A stretch of 64,000 nt of DNA, taken from assembly GCA_903813345.2 (NCBI GenBank), contig CAIIXF020000001.1, positions 33,996,866 to 34,060,865 on the forward strand, in the 5' to 3' direction. Of this stretch, positions 35,463 to 47,526 are shown in pieces (positions within the stretch are counted from its first letter, which is position 1; each line of letters starts with the position of its first letter). The DNA is from Owenia fusiformis (taxonomy: Eukaryota; Annelida; Polychaeta; Sabellida; Oweniidae). Both the position numbers and the translations under genes were made by a program. The notes below the pieces were generated by a model. It searched no databases. It worked only from the letters and a program-made list of their open reading frames with translations, and was not told the origin of the DNA.

Positions 35463-38400
35463 TCATGACAACTCGCGTACCTCGATGTAATATCTCTTTT
35501 CATGTTTATAGATACTACGTTCAGAGTAGTCACACAGTGGTTTACACCATATTAGCCTTCTCTCAATCATTAACATCAGCGAGAGCTGCTGCCTCTTCAC
35601 TAAAGCACAACTGTCTGATTTCAATATCTGATGAGAGGTACTCATTATTGCTATGAGCATATGTATGAGTAGAAGTATAGAGACCAGGCCATATATTGTC
35701 AGAAGAACTCTTCCAAAGTAGACATCCCTTATGGCATGGTCTGATTGTTTGACACCTAGGTCAGTGATAACATACTGTATCATACTGTACAACGTGGAGC
35801 TGACAGGGTCAGACAATGTTTTGGAGCTTTGAACTATCAGCGAATGGATTGCAAAAGAAAATGCTAACCATATAAACATATACAATATCATGAAAGACAC
35901 TATGTCCTTGAAGAATATTGTCTGAATCATTAGTGGAAACTTTCCTAGTACTGGGCAAGCTCTACCGAAATGCAAAATGAAGACCCAACCAAACAATAAT
36001 GCTCCAGCGAGTGGTATATCGTGATAATATCTATCACTCATATATAACGCAAACCATATTAAAACACACGTAGAAAATAAAACTGCTAGCAGACGGTATG
36101 GCCCATTTCCAGTAACTGACCAATCTTTCCATATTGCCTTTGGGAGATACATTACGAAAGAACGAAACGTTTGGTCAGGCAAACTGAGAGAGAATGTACA
36201 CAGTATGTCCAGCATTTCCATTATCATATATATACATGGCAGACTTATAAACAATGCATACACTGAACTTCTTTGATTTTTAGATTGTACTTGATCATTT
36301 GCCCCACTAGTATTATCAGGTACTTTGACGCTATTAACTGAACTGGTTGGCTCTTTCGTCAAATACTGCTCGGCATTCAAATGTGTACTTGGAAGAGGAG
36401 TTGTAGAAGCGGTCTTCATGGTTGTGGAATTTTTGGTTGAAGGAGGCAAAGGAATGATAATTGGTTGCTTTGTTGTGGAGGTAGGGGTAGATGTTGTAGT
36501 CGTATTGGAAGTTGTAGTGTTAATGGTTGTAGAAGACGATTCGGCACTGACTTGAGTTGTATTAAATGATTCACCAGTTGAAGTATTGTATTGTTCGTTG
36601 AGAGTGTGATTCGTCGTCAATGTATGATTAAGCAAATCACCAACGTCACGTTTGATAATTGTCTCATATTGCGGTGATGGGGTGACGTTTTTGTGACCGT
36701 TAACGTTTATTGCACTATTTGCGATTATAGTCAGATTGTTTTCTGTTTGAAATACTCGTGGAAGTAGGGGTTGCATTGAAAAATGGGTCAAACAAACCAT
36801 GAAGGAGAGGTGTAAAAGGAACCACACAATTAGAACCCACTTGTAAACGTTCCATTTCAGCTGGAAAACAGTAGATAGCGGTTCAATATCATTAATATCT
36901 TGTTGTAATTGTCCGTTCGTATCACTAGGACTTGGATCATGCGCGACTATGTGCAGACAGGAGAATTTATTGTAATTACCATCCTTTCTAGTTGACACCT
37001 CTGTCACATCATATGTAATCAATGCAGATGAGCCAAGGTTGATTTGCCTCATTTTATAAATGTCCTCAAGGTTAAGAAGTTCTTTCATGAGTTTTGACTT
37101 CATCTTAGCAGCGAGTAACAATGGTGTGTAACCATCTGCATTTCTTGTTCCGAGTAAATTGAGAAATATTTTTCTTTTGGCATGTTCGTATATAGGTCCT
37201 TCGAATGTTGTATCTTGCGCGATTCGTCTACACCCAAACAGCCCTGATAAGCCTTGGAGAATGTTAAGTGTTTCTGTATTGTCTCTTTCAGGAAACATGA
37301 TTGATTGATGGATCATTCTATGTAGTATGTTCTCCCCTTGCATGTTAATATTCATAAGGTTAGCACCTTCCTTAACCAAGAAAGAAACTATGTCCGGAGA
37401 ACCTGCCCATAGGGCAGCAGTTAAACAAGTCTGGCCATCAATGTGATCGTTTCTGTAGAAACTGCCAGTAGCGTTTGTATTCATAAGGTCAATTTTATCT
37501 TTTATGTCTAGAGGTTTCAAAAGGGCTCTTATTGCAACTGAGTTTTTGTTTGATACAGCAATATGCAATGTGGTTTGATTGAAATACTTCTCTGATGTGT
37601 ATGTGGCCATGATAAGATCTCGTCCTCCAAACGCAATGAGATGATCACAGATATCTGTATGGTTATACATCAGAGCTAAGTGCAACAATGTTGCTCCGGA
37701 TTCATATTCGCTGAATATTGCATCTGTAAGTTTGTATTTTTTTTGTTCCCCGAATACCGAATATTTGAAATTTTCTTTTCTTAGAATACTACATAACACC
37801 TTTACTGCCGCAATGTTGTTAGTTCTAACTGCTCTGCCCAATGAGAGCGCAAACTTTTCCGGATCGTCTTGCAACAACTTTTCAAATTGTGTTATTATTC
37901 TATAATGGAGCTTAAACCCGATTTCCATGTGATTATCTCTCTCTTTTGATAACGTTTTATTTTTCTTAGCCTTTCTCTCATTTGATTTGAGTCTCTCACT
38001 GGCTGCGAATGTTGCCGTTTCAAAGAAATTATCCACCGGCTTCGTTTTTCTTTTATTATAATCTTTTAATCGTGACATCGCAACTTGATTACTGTACATT
38101 GTCTGAAGGTCAGTCATACTTCTTGGTCTAGTTGTATCAACAGGTTCAATGTAGCCATCACTTGATTCCTGTCTGAGAGGACGTTTGAAATTCGGCATTG
38201 ATCGATTAAAAAGACGTTGTCGCAAGCTTGTTTCTTTGGGGAGTTCAATTGTGGCCCATTTTGGTCGATCTGGTGCTGGTGTGTCTGGGGGCGATGAATG
38301 TGAATTCTTACTATTCTGCGTAGAATAGGTTCGTTTTGGAAGAGCTGGTGGTTTTATTGAATTTGCATCTTGCGTGTCGGGTCTTCTGTCAGGTGATGGA

Positions 38401-39669
38401 GGGGGTGGTGGTAATTTACGTTTCGATATATTTGGTGACATTGGTTTTAAATTACGTGGGGGTAACAGCGGTTTTTCCAAGTCTTCGTCATCAGGAAATG
38501 AGTTAGTGTTAGATACATCTAAAAGTGGTGATTTAATATGTACCTCAGATTTTACTTCAGATTCCGTATACGAAACTGGTTCATATGCCTCATAGATGTT
38601 GTCTTCATCTTGGTTATGTTTGTCCTTATCATCGACTTCTGAATAGAGTCCTTGTGGCTCACCTGGATCTCCATGGCCATATGAATTGGTACCAGTAGAT
38701 GATTGATTGGCGACGGGGCTGTATATATGGTTATCATCTTCATCTTCGGCCTCAGCAGTAGGTTCTCTTTTGTCAGGTATATCCAGTTTTATTGGATCGT
38801 TTGCATTTTCATCACCCTTTTGTTTGTGTTCCTCACAACTTTTAAAATATATGTCTTGCTCAGTGCCGTCGCTATGACAGTTTGGCTCAGTGCCGTCGCT
38901 ATGACAGTCTGGCTCAACTTGAATATTGGTCATATGATTGTCAGTTGGAAGCAATGGCGCGTCAGACATATCAGCTGGAAATGAAGCAATAGAAGATGAG
39001 TTACCAGTCATCGACCTTGGCATCATCAAATCTCCATTGGTATATTGTTTCTCGATTCCTTTGGATGAAACTGAATAATGTGGCACTATTTTAGGAATTT
39101 CTGGTAAAGGAGTCGATTGATGTTTGGGTTTTATTGGCATGGTCTTGTAATTAAAGTCTAGGTCTGGTTCCTGACTAAGGTCTCGGAAATCCGTTTGAGA
39201 CTCCTCCATACTACTCTGATGATTTATTCCGTTTTCGAAAAAAGGGGTGTCAATATCTTCCATACAACCGTCAAATTCGTCTTCCACGTTAATCAAACTT
39301 TCTTTATTAATCCTTAACGGTGCAGACGATTTAACTTCTTTTAGCTTCACACCACTTCGTATCGAGTTCATCAAAGCTCCTCGCTGCTCCATATCATATT
39401 CCACTGATCTGTTAAGTGTTGTAGCTGCTGAATCAAGTTTAGCACGGACTGCGTTGCTGTTAGGTTGTTCCAGCACCTTTTCGATGTTTGGCCATAGGGT
39501 TTTCGCATACCTCCTCTCTTTTGGCTTATGCAACTCTGGTATTGCTGATTGCCGCCTGCTACCCGGAGTTATCCTTTTCACAAGTCCAACGAAAGTCTTT
39601 GGAACCTCGTAACAGTTCTCTGAATTTTCTATATCTGAACTGTCATCGTCTAGGCTATCATAATCATCT
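35463..39669 (-). CDS. TRPV-like cation channel, large 3'-terminal exon
   Basis: About 1,401 codons in one exon, ending in TGA at 35463-35465. No stop interrupts the frame up to an acceptor-like TTTATTTTCTTTAG at 39670, so upstream exons are expected. Numbering from codon 39581: residues 1-560 are disordered and charged, with a Pro-rich tract (370-416). Ankyrin-like repeats cover ~574-880 (ATLLHLALMYNH, TTLHIAVSNKN, TCLTAALWAGS, TPLLLAAKM). S1 is ~911-931. An unusually long ~170-residue Ser/Thr/Asn-rich S1-S2 loop carries about nine N-glycosylation sequons. S2 ~1107, S3 ~1162, S4 ~1190, S5 ~1222, pore helix ~1262, S6 ~1290-1313. The S4-S5 and post-S6 QRQ-like segment (KRQQLSLMLMIERRL) fit the TRPV family. 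The filter (TDLGVKQ) departs from the usual GMG-D/E. It should be a plasma-membrane tetrameric cation channel; stimulus unknown. Confidence 0.85.
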
Positions 39670-39685
39670 CTAAAGAAAATAAAAG
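39670..39685 (-). other. Splice acceptor of the TRPV-like exon
   Basis: On the minus strand CTTTTATTTTCTTTAG precedes A GAT GAT TAT GAT, in frame with the channel. The pyrimidine-rich run ending in AG is a standard acceptor. The exon starts with one base completing a codon. Confidence 0.7.
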
Positions 39686-40676
39686 TTATTGTTTAGGATG
39701 TTCTTCTCATGGATAGACTAGACAAAAGTAGCAGCTAACTAACATGAAACAATGAATGATAACTCTTCCAAAAGTAAAACCTGCCATATCGGGCGAGTCG
39801 TCTTTTAAAATAATATACATATATTATCTGTTAAGTTACAAAATCACTGTCAGTTTTCACTGGGTCTTTAACGTGTTACCAAATCCTTGTATCTCTTCGA
39901 TAACCCCGCCTGAATTTAAAAAACAGCTTAGATTAATAATTGGTATTTTGTTTTCTTCATCTAACCCTCGTTTAATTCATAATGCTATTTGGCAGAGCGG
40001 TAACGCTATCACGTAACGCCTGATCTCCAATATCGAAATGCGTAATTCGTATTAACCTAACTAGTTTAGTAGGAAGGAAGGGTTCAATTTCAAACTCCAG
40101 ATGAGTAAATAGACAAATAGATAGATAGATAAATGGATAATTAGATAAATAAATGAACAAATGAATAGATTATTATGTACATTACTTAATTAATATTAAT
40201 TAATGTAATTGATTATATCAATTAGTTACATAAATTGATAAATTGTATACATCGATTTATTTTTGATCTGTCAAGTAGATATTGGCAGCACGATTTAGCT
40301 AAAAGTTATTGGCAGTTTGGACAAAAATTGCTAATTTGGTGGCGGCGGTTGGATCATCATCATATCGTTTTTTTGAGATTTCAAAAGAACCGCAAGTAAG
40401 ACTGAACAAACAAACCTGACCGGCAGACTGGACAATTAGTATAAATGTCGAGGTAAAATAGAAACCGATAGGAAATTCACATCACCAACTAAGGGGGGGG
40501 GGCAGGCCAACGCACCAAAAAGCGCGTCCAAGTCCCGTGAAAAATAGCAAATATAATATGCTTTGGTTATGTAATTATCGTACACAATAGAACATCAGCT
40601 TCATTGCTATCACATCGTTTCCAATTTTGTTAATTATGTAGTAACCCGGACAGGTTGAATGATGCAGTCGTGTTTT
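39686..40676. other. Probable intron or upstream region of the channel gene
   Basis: No further exon could be recognised. It contains a GATA-type microsatellite (about 40105-40165, AGATAGATAGATAAAT), an AT-rich part with several AATTAATTA words, and a run of ten G near 40493. Confidence 0.45.
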
Positions 40677-43600
40677 TAGCTCACATGGTGAGCTCTTGCA
40701 ATCACTTGTCCGTCTGTCTGTCCGTCCATCCGTTCGTGCGTCCGTCCGTCAACAATAGTGGCACGTTTTAAAACCTCTGTCGATTTTATTCCTGTTTTAA
40801 GTTATTTCTGTTCAACATCAATACAGAAAACTCCCCCATGACTCCTCGTTCAAAAGCTCGCCTATTTTCAAAATGGCCGCCATTTTTGTGTCGCGAAATT
40901 CACTTTTGACCCATTTCCTAGCTTTACAAATAATTTTAGGTGTCCTGCATTGTAAAAATCCATGTCAATGTAAAAGTAGTAACCTTATAAACCCAAAAAT
41001 TGACCTTTTTCAGTTTTTGAGCTCTTATATCTCAAAACTTGGACAACATTTTAATAAATAGCCAATTACTAATATGTGTAGAACTCTTAGAGAAATGTAT
41101 ATCCTGACTTTCAATTAAAATATTGATTTGTAGTCTCGAACTTGGAGAAACTTAGATAGCACAGTTTGTGACCTAATTTGATGACCTTGACCTTTGACCT
41201 TAAAATGTTTACTTTTTTCGACCTCACTAGGCCTTTTTGATTACGCTGACTTAAAATTGAATCCAAAGATTCAATTTAAAAAATCAACTTTTCTGACATT
41301 TCGAAGGTCACTGAAGGTCAACTAAAGGTCAAAGATCAAATCTGAGGTCAGATTTGGACTCCTGGGAACATGTAGATGATTTTTAAAAAAATTGGTCACA
41401 TTGAAGCAAGTTGAAAAATGACCTTTTTTGACCGTTTTTGACGTCAAATATCATTTAAATGATAATGTACAGTCTAAATTTGATAAATGCGAAAAAATAA
41501 TGAAAAGCTGGCAAAGTAGACATTTAACATTACTGGGTAGAATTACACTAATCAAGTCATTATTGACATCTCAGTTTAGTTATTTAATGCAAACTTTTGT
41601 AATGCCTGACAATCTGCTCAATCGAATCAATGTTCTCATGTTCAAGTTCCTCTGGTCAAAAAGCAAATTTAAAGAGGAAGATTTAAAACGTGTGCCAGAA
41701 AAGGTAAAAAGAGATATCATAATACAGGATTATAACAAAGGTGGTTTAAAAATGATTAATGTACATGATATCCAGAAAGCTTATTTATTAAAGTGGGTTA
41801 AAAACCTGTCAACACCAGGCAATGGTGCATTTAGAATATTACCTTTATTGTACTTTAATAAACTAGGCAAAAACATGAGTGTGTTTAAGTCTTCTGTATC
41901 AGAAGCTAAATTCATAGGGATTGATAACATTAAGTCTAAATTTTATAAAAGATTGTTAACCACGTGGTTAGAATGTAATAAGAACCATGGGATTGAAAAT
42001 GATTATTTGTTTAATAACAGAAATGTATTGTTTAGACAAAACCCTTTATTTTTTCCAAATTGGATCAGATCAGGTCTAATTTATATTTCAGATGTACTTG
42101 TAAATGAAACAATGATATCTTATGACCAACTATGTACAACTCTCCTAAGAAATGGTGAAACTTGGTTTCAGTATACAACAGTCAATTCCATTATTTCAAG
42201 ACTGTTAATAAACAGAACTATTCCACAGCACTGCGAGCCTTTATCTTTCAGAAACATTAATGTAAGAGAATTGACATGTAAAAATGTAAGACTTGAATTA
42301 ACTAAAGACAAGTTGCTCATTGGTCCAGATAGATTTAGTGAAAAACAATGGACCCTTACAAAAGAATTATTTAAAGAAACAAAAATAATTGAACTACAGT
42401 GGAAAATTATGCATGGAATATTTCCTACCAGAAAATTAATGTACAAATATCAAATTGAAGAAGTACAAAATGAACTCTGTCAAAGCTGCTTAGTGCAAGA
42501 CAATCTGTTACATTACATTATTGGGATAAGCATTTCCCAGGTATAACCTGTAATGACATTTTATTTGGTAATCCTATACTTACCAAGGTTGCCTCTAAGA
42601 AAATTATCCAACTTAAAAATTGTATTGCTGTTGGTAAACAGAACAATATTAGTATTTACTATTTAGCTGATTCCATTTTCTGATTCTTGAAAAAGATTGT
42701 TTTTTATGTAACGTAACAACACTCTCTGTAATTTGTATATAATTTGTTGATTTTAATAAAAAAAAAAAAATCTAAAAAACTGTAAAAAATTAATGCTGAC
42801 ATATAGTGAACAATTTGTAGGGAAAACCTAAATCTAGTCTCACTTTAATTCATCGCAAGAAATAATGAAGTATAAGGACAAACTTGAGAAACTTGAAAAA
42901 AACTTGAGTTGACTTAGATTTTGACCTTTGCACTTGACCTACATAAAAAATATTTAAAAAATTTGTTCAATTTGAAGCAAGTTAAAATTTGACCTTCAAA
43001 AATTTCAAATTGACCCTTTATCAATTTTTGAGCTCTCAAAATTGGGACAAAATTCTATTAGATAGTCAATTGCTAATATGTGTAGAAACCTTAGAGAAGT
43101 GTATATTCCGACTTCTGATTAAAAATATTGATTTGTAGTCCCGGAGTCTCTTTAAATGTTTGGAACTACTTTGAATTTAAAAAATAAGCAATCAAAGGAT
43201 CATATTGAAGCAGTATATGTAAAAATAGAAACATTTATACATGTCCTAACTTAGAAACTTAGATAGCACAGTTTGTGACCTCATTTGATGACCTTGACCC
43301 TTGACATTGAAAAGGTTTACTGTTTTTGACCTCCGTAGACTGTTTGTAATTAGGCTAAACTAAATTTGAATCCAAAAACTCAATTTGAAAAAAAACTGTA
43401 AGAAGTACCTCTAAAGGAATATATATCCTGACTTTTAACCTAAACTATTGATTTGTAGTCTCGAATTTTGAGAAACTTGGTATAGCACAGTTTGTGACCT
43501 GATTTGATGACCTTGACCTTTTGACCTTGAAAATTTTACTTTTTCAGACCTCAGTATGTCTTTTGTGATTAAACCAACCTAAATTTGAATCCCAAAAATC

Positions 43601-43690
43601 AATGTGAAAAATCAACTTTTTACCTTTCGAATGTCACAGAAGGTCAACTAAAGGTCAAAGCTATGCTTCCGGGGTGAAATGTGCCTGTTT
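40677..43690 (+). repeat. AGGTCA-rich interspersed repeat G1
   Basis: It opens TTAGCTCACATGGTGAGCTC then GTCCGTCTGTCTGTCCGTCC. What follows is dense in AGGTCA/TGACCT hexamers, often spaced as direct repeats (GAAGGTCAACTAAAGGTCAA). Passages such as CTTAGATAGCACAGTTTGTG recur within it. LINE Tx-b is inserted at 41447. An opposed relative, G2, lies at 50090-53465. No coding capacity of its own. Confidence 0.7.
41447..42770 (+). pseudogene. LINE Tx-b, 5'-truncated L1/Tx1-like C-terminal region
   Basis: The coding part begins abruptly at about 41447 with the post-RT region (KIMKSWQSRHLTLLGRITLI, then FKFLWSKSKF) and runs about 360 codons. A frameshift near 42520 moves the reading to another frame (FPGITCNDILFGNPILTK...) up to a stop at ~42680. 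A poly(A) tract follows at 42757-42770. The uninterrupted version of the target in G2 (RC of about 53165-53200) shows insertion within G1. The RT and endonuclease are missing, so it is dead on arrival. It is related to Tx-a. Confidence 0.85.
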
Positions 43691-43761
43691 GGATTTTTGA
43701 AAGTCAATATATCAACTATAGAATTCTGCAATATCAGAAAAATCATATTGGACTTTTTGGG

Positions 43762-45199
43762 TAAAGCGATGTTCACACCAACGGCGAATGCCACGCTTTA
43801 AATGGGCGAGCAAAGCGCCGTCATTTTTGTCATTTTTGTTCATACCAACGGCGCTTTGATGGTGCTTTAAAGCGGCTTGTAAAGCGGCACCAAAGCGTAA
43901 CAAAGCTTGATTAAAGCGTCGGGGTCGTAATAGGTCGTACACAAGCTCGGATTAAAGCGGAATATTCGGCAAGAGCGCCAAAAAATTTTAAACTGTTTAA
44001 AAAATTTGGGCGCTCTGTTACGAATTGATTAAAGACCCAATTGATTAAAGGGACTTGTAAAGCGGCACCAAAGCGTAACAAAGCTTAATTAAAGCGTCGG
44101 GGTCGTAGTAGGTCGTAGAAAAGCTCGAAGTAAAGCGGGATGTTCGGCATGAGCGCCAAATTTTTTTAAACTGTTTAAACATTTTGGGCGCTCCGTTACG
44201 AATTGATTAAAGCGCCGAGAGCGTATCAAAGCTTAACAAACCGTAACAAAGCTCGGCAAAGCTTGACCCAAAGCGTAAGAAAGCTTAACAGAGCTTGGTT
44301 CAAAGCAGGGACCCCAGTCTATTCACGGTCTGTTACCATTTGACACGCTTCGGACCTATAGTCTCAAGCTTTGTTACGATCTGGCATGAAGATCTGACAT
44401 GAGGTCAGACGCTTTCATCAATATCTGACACTCTTTGTTACGCTTTCATGAAGGACTCTCAAGCTTTTGAACGAATTGAGACGCTTTAATCAAGGATTGA
44501 AACGCTTTGTTAAGCTTTGCTACGCTTGACAAGCTTCCTCACGCTTTCTCACGCTCTTTCACGCCGTGCGACAAACATCATGTCTTCTTCAGATAGGTCA
44601 TGATCTGGTCCATCTGGAAATTCTGGATCTTGTTGTTCTGCCATCGTCTTCTCGAGTCACAGATGCAATGGTTTTATGGATCTACTGGTCTTTATACAGC
44701 CATTTGATCAAAAGCGTCATGATAAAGGCGATCTCGAAAATGCACAACAGAGCTTGGCAATCGTATCAGAGCCTGATTAAAGCGTCATGATCGCACCAAA
44801 GCGTAATAATGCTTACCAAAGCTTATCAAAGCGTGATTTTAAGCGTAACAAAGCCTTGTCGAAGCTGGATCATAGCGTGAGGAACCGTAACAAGTCGGGA
44901 AATCAGAGCGTATCAGAGCTTATCGGAGCGTTACATTACTTAGGAGATCGTGAGATTTTTGGAAAAGTTAACATAAATGACAGCGCTTTGCTCGCCGATT
45001 TAAAGCGTGGCATTCGCCGTTGGTGTGAAAGTAGCTTTAAAAATGTTTGGCGCTCTTGCCGAATATCCCGCTTTACTCCGAGCTTTTCTACGACCTATTA
45101 CGACCCCGACGCTTTAATCAAGTTTTGTTATGCTTTGGTGCCGCTTTACAAGCCGCTTTAAAGCGCCATCAAAGCGCCGTTGGTGTGAACGTAGCTTTA
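43762..45199. mobile_element. TIR element Q, built of AAAGCG arrays
   Basis: The left end TAAAGCGATGTTCACACCAA and right end TTGGTGTGAACGTAGCTTTA are inverses with two mismatches. Inverse similarity continues inward (AACGGCGCTTTGATGGYGCT, TTGTAAAGCGGCACCAAAGC). The interior is crowded with AAAGCG and AAAGCTT words, mostly reversed in the right half. The left portion also contains an internal duplicate (43867-43990 versus 44050-44165). The target duplication is unresolved. Frames 43712-43942 and 44787-45161 are translations of the arrays. Confidence 0.82.
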
Positions 45200-45724
45200 G
45201 TAATACCATATTGATATCAGTTTATAATGGCAGTCAATGAGGATTTTTGTATGTGACTTATGGCTAAATATATTAAGAAAACTAATTTTTTAGGAATGTG
45301 CTTGTATGGTTTTTAAAAAGTCAATATATCAACTATACAGTAAAAATTTAAATGTTTGGAACTACTTTAAATTTAAAAAATAAGCAATCAAAGGATCATA
45401 TTGAAGCCGTATATGTAAAAATAGAAACAGTTATACATATCCTAACTTTTGTATATTTTAGTTTGTTTTGTAGTTTAGCTATCATATCTCTGCCCTCTTA
45501 TATGTTGATGCTTCTCTGCCATGTTATTTTCGGAAAAATTAACATGGCTGAAACTCCCTAAATTACAAAAGGCCACAGCTTTGCTGCACATTATACATAA
45601 CTATCTGAAATATACAAAAGTTAGGACAATTGCATATGGAAGCTTACGTTAGTAAGCATCATTTTTGGGGAAACACGTGTGTTCTAACTAAACTCCTCCC
45701 CTATCTATCAATCAGTCACGCATC
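45200..45724. repeat. Remnant of AGGTCA-type repeat with duplicate of 43157-43255
   Basis: 45350-45445 repeats 43157-43255 nearly word for word (AATGTTTGGAACTACTTT...). It flanks element Q on the other side, so Q sits between two copies. No gene. Confidence 0.55.
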
Positions 45725-46451
45725 TTGATCGTAAACTTCAGGGTAGTCTATCGTAGTCAGTGTTGTATCAAGCGATTGATCAACACATCTTCAGCTCAGT
45801 GCGCTAGCTATTACATTGCAATTTTACCCTACGATAAGGGAGAGCACCAGTCTGAGGAACCGTCTGCTAACGAAATGAGGGAGAAGCAAGTATCCAGTAA
45901 AATTTCTAAAACGGCTCTCAAACAGTTGTACAATGACAATGTGAATGATAAACAAAACAATTCAGAGGAGATCGAGGTTACGTTTAATCCAGAAACCCGT
46001 GCCGGTACGACAAGGGAAGAATCTCTAAATTAACTGAATGAAGCTGTACGTGGTCTCTCCGAGGTAGTAATTAACTCGTTAAAAGAAGGAATACGTCCGG
46101 GTACAACAAACCAGCAACAAACGCCCCAGCCAGGAACCAGTCAGACAAACAGTACGCCATATATGACATCCCAAAATTTCGGGCTGGGAGCTACAGGGAT
46201 TGCGCAAGGTAATCTTCCTATAATAGATATCATATCTCCTAGCACCAGAAAGGCAATCGTAGCCGGCAAATACGTTAATTTTGCCTGCTTACTCGTCCCT
46301 TACTATGAGATAACTAAGACACCCGCCTTAGAAACGGATGAGCATGGAAATCTATCCTTGAAACCTATTAATATGGATAACGATCCAAAATTGAAAACAC
46401 AACTGTCCATCGGGGAGTTCGTCACAGCGTTTGAGAAATTCAGGAGAGTTA
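45725..46451 (+). pseudogene. Gag-like protein fragment of a retroelement, broken
   Basis: One frame of about 240 codons runs from 45725 to 46451 with a single in-frame TAA at 46031-46033. The N-terminal part is polar and Gln/Glu-rich. After it comes a Gly/Asn/Gln/Thr-rich linker, then a conserved-looking block (ISPSTRKAIVAGKYVNFACL, then LSIGEFVTAFEKFRR). Such GKYVNF...FVTAF blocks recall, from memory, ORF1 proteins found upstream of tyrosine-recombinase or Gypsy-like retroelements. That identity is uncertain. D3 cuts the frame at 46452. There is no ATG at the 5' edge (TTG), so the start is not defined. Confidence 0.5.
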
Positions 46452-46756
46452 CACTCCCCTCCATAAGTTTGGCAACCTTTTTCCCCCATTGAACTACGTG
46501 TTAAAGCCTCTTTACGTTTGAATTTTTATTTACTTAACCGGCGATGAAATAACTTATAATATTAATGGAAACGTAACTTGACTTTATTTCAGATACCTCC
46601 AAATTTTCTCAATTTTTTCCTCAATTACATTAGGTCGAAAATTGATGATAAATTTGATGATTTTTTGAAAATCGTCATTCCCATGTAATCCAATGGGAAA
46701 TGACGGGTTCGGGGAAAATCAGAAATCAGGATATCTTTTCAGTAAAAGATTCAGCA
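46452..46756. mobile_element. Tc1-like element D3, left arm only
   Basis: After TA it reads CACTCCCCTCCATAAGTTTG and follows the D1/D2 arm closely for about 300 bases, then stops at GATTCAGCA. The right half is missing. It is inserted into the gag-like frame. Confidence 0.85.
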
Positions 46757-47526
46757 TGTTGGTTGTCATACGATTAAACCATGGTTTTAAAGAATTTTAG
46801 CATAACATCAATGGAGATTTGGCCCAAGTTTTTTTAAAATGTCATGGAGAATGATTTAAATGACATAAATGTGTAAATCAAAGCTATTGTTGTAGAAAAC
46901 ATATCACTGAATTCAAATATGCTATTAAAAAGAAAGAAAAGTAAGTCATTAGAGGTAAAATGTGCAAATCTCTTAAAATCTCATGAAAAAACGAGAATTA
47001 GCGAGATTTCAAAATCATTTAGAAACTCCTCTATTGGATCGATATATGTACAGAATTCTGGAGATCCATAACTCACACCCTGTACGGAAAGCGAAACGGG
47101 ATGTACCGCAGAATTTAAAATTCAATGGAGTTTTAACATGGGAGTGATATCGCACACCGCGGCCCAGTCAGATCGATTTCTGCGCACTTTATTTATTTAA
47201 TTCACTTTGCATAACGCGGCCCCTGTAATCCATTCAGTGCGCGCGGGTCTATGATTGCCGCGATAAATTAGAAAATATGGTGTCTGTGAATTGTGAATAT
47301 TTGCATAACGTAATATCACATCGCGGCTAACTAGTGGCTCGACCGCGCTTTGTGATTTGTTCATAACTTTGACATTGTCTATTGCGGTGTTGTTGCTAGA
47401 AAGTACGGAAAGCGAAAAGAGACCCCGCGTTATATTAAAATCCAATGGAGTTTTAACATAGCAGAGATATAACACACCGCGGCCCAGTCTGATCGATTTT
47501 TCCGCACTTTATTTCTTTAGCCAGAT
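46757..47526. repeat. Non-coding, with a ~320-base-spaced direct repeat
   Basis: 47085-47205 (TACGGAAAGCGAAACGGGAT ... GCGCACTTTATTT) recurs with divergence at 47403-47515. The piece GACATTGTCTATTGCGGTGT at 47374 has an inverse counterpart near 50060-50085. No gene. Confidence 0.55.

Noticed and set aside
39579-39581. Position 39581 as the start codon of the channel
   Set aside because: The codon there is GTG and the frame continues upstream for 29 more codons to a splice acceptor, so it is an internal Val.
36325-39673. Plus-strand frames opposite the channel exon (36325-36555, 38374-38595, 38703-38984, 39247-39612)
   Set aside because: Antisense shadows of a long, well-supported minus-strand coding exon.
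43712-45161. Frames 43712-43942 and 44787-45161
   Set aside because: Translations of the AAAGCG arrays and termini of element Q, and mirror images of each other in part.
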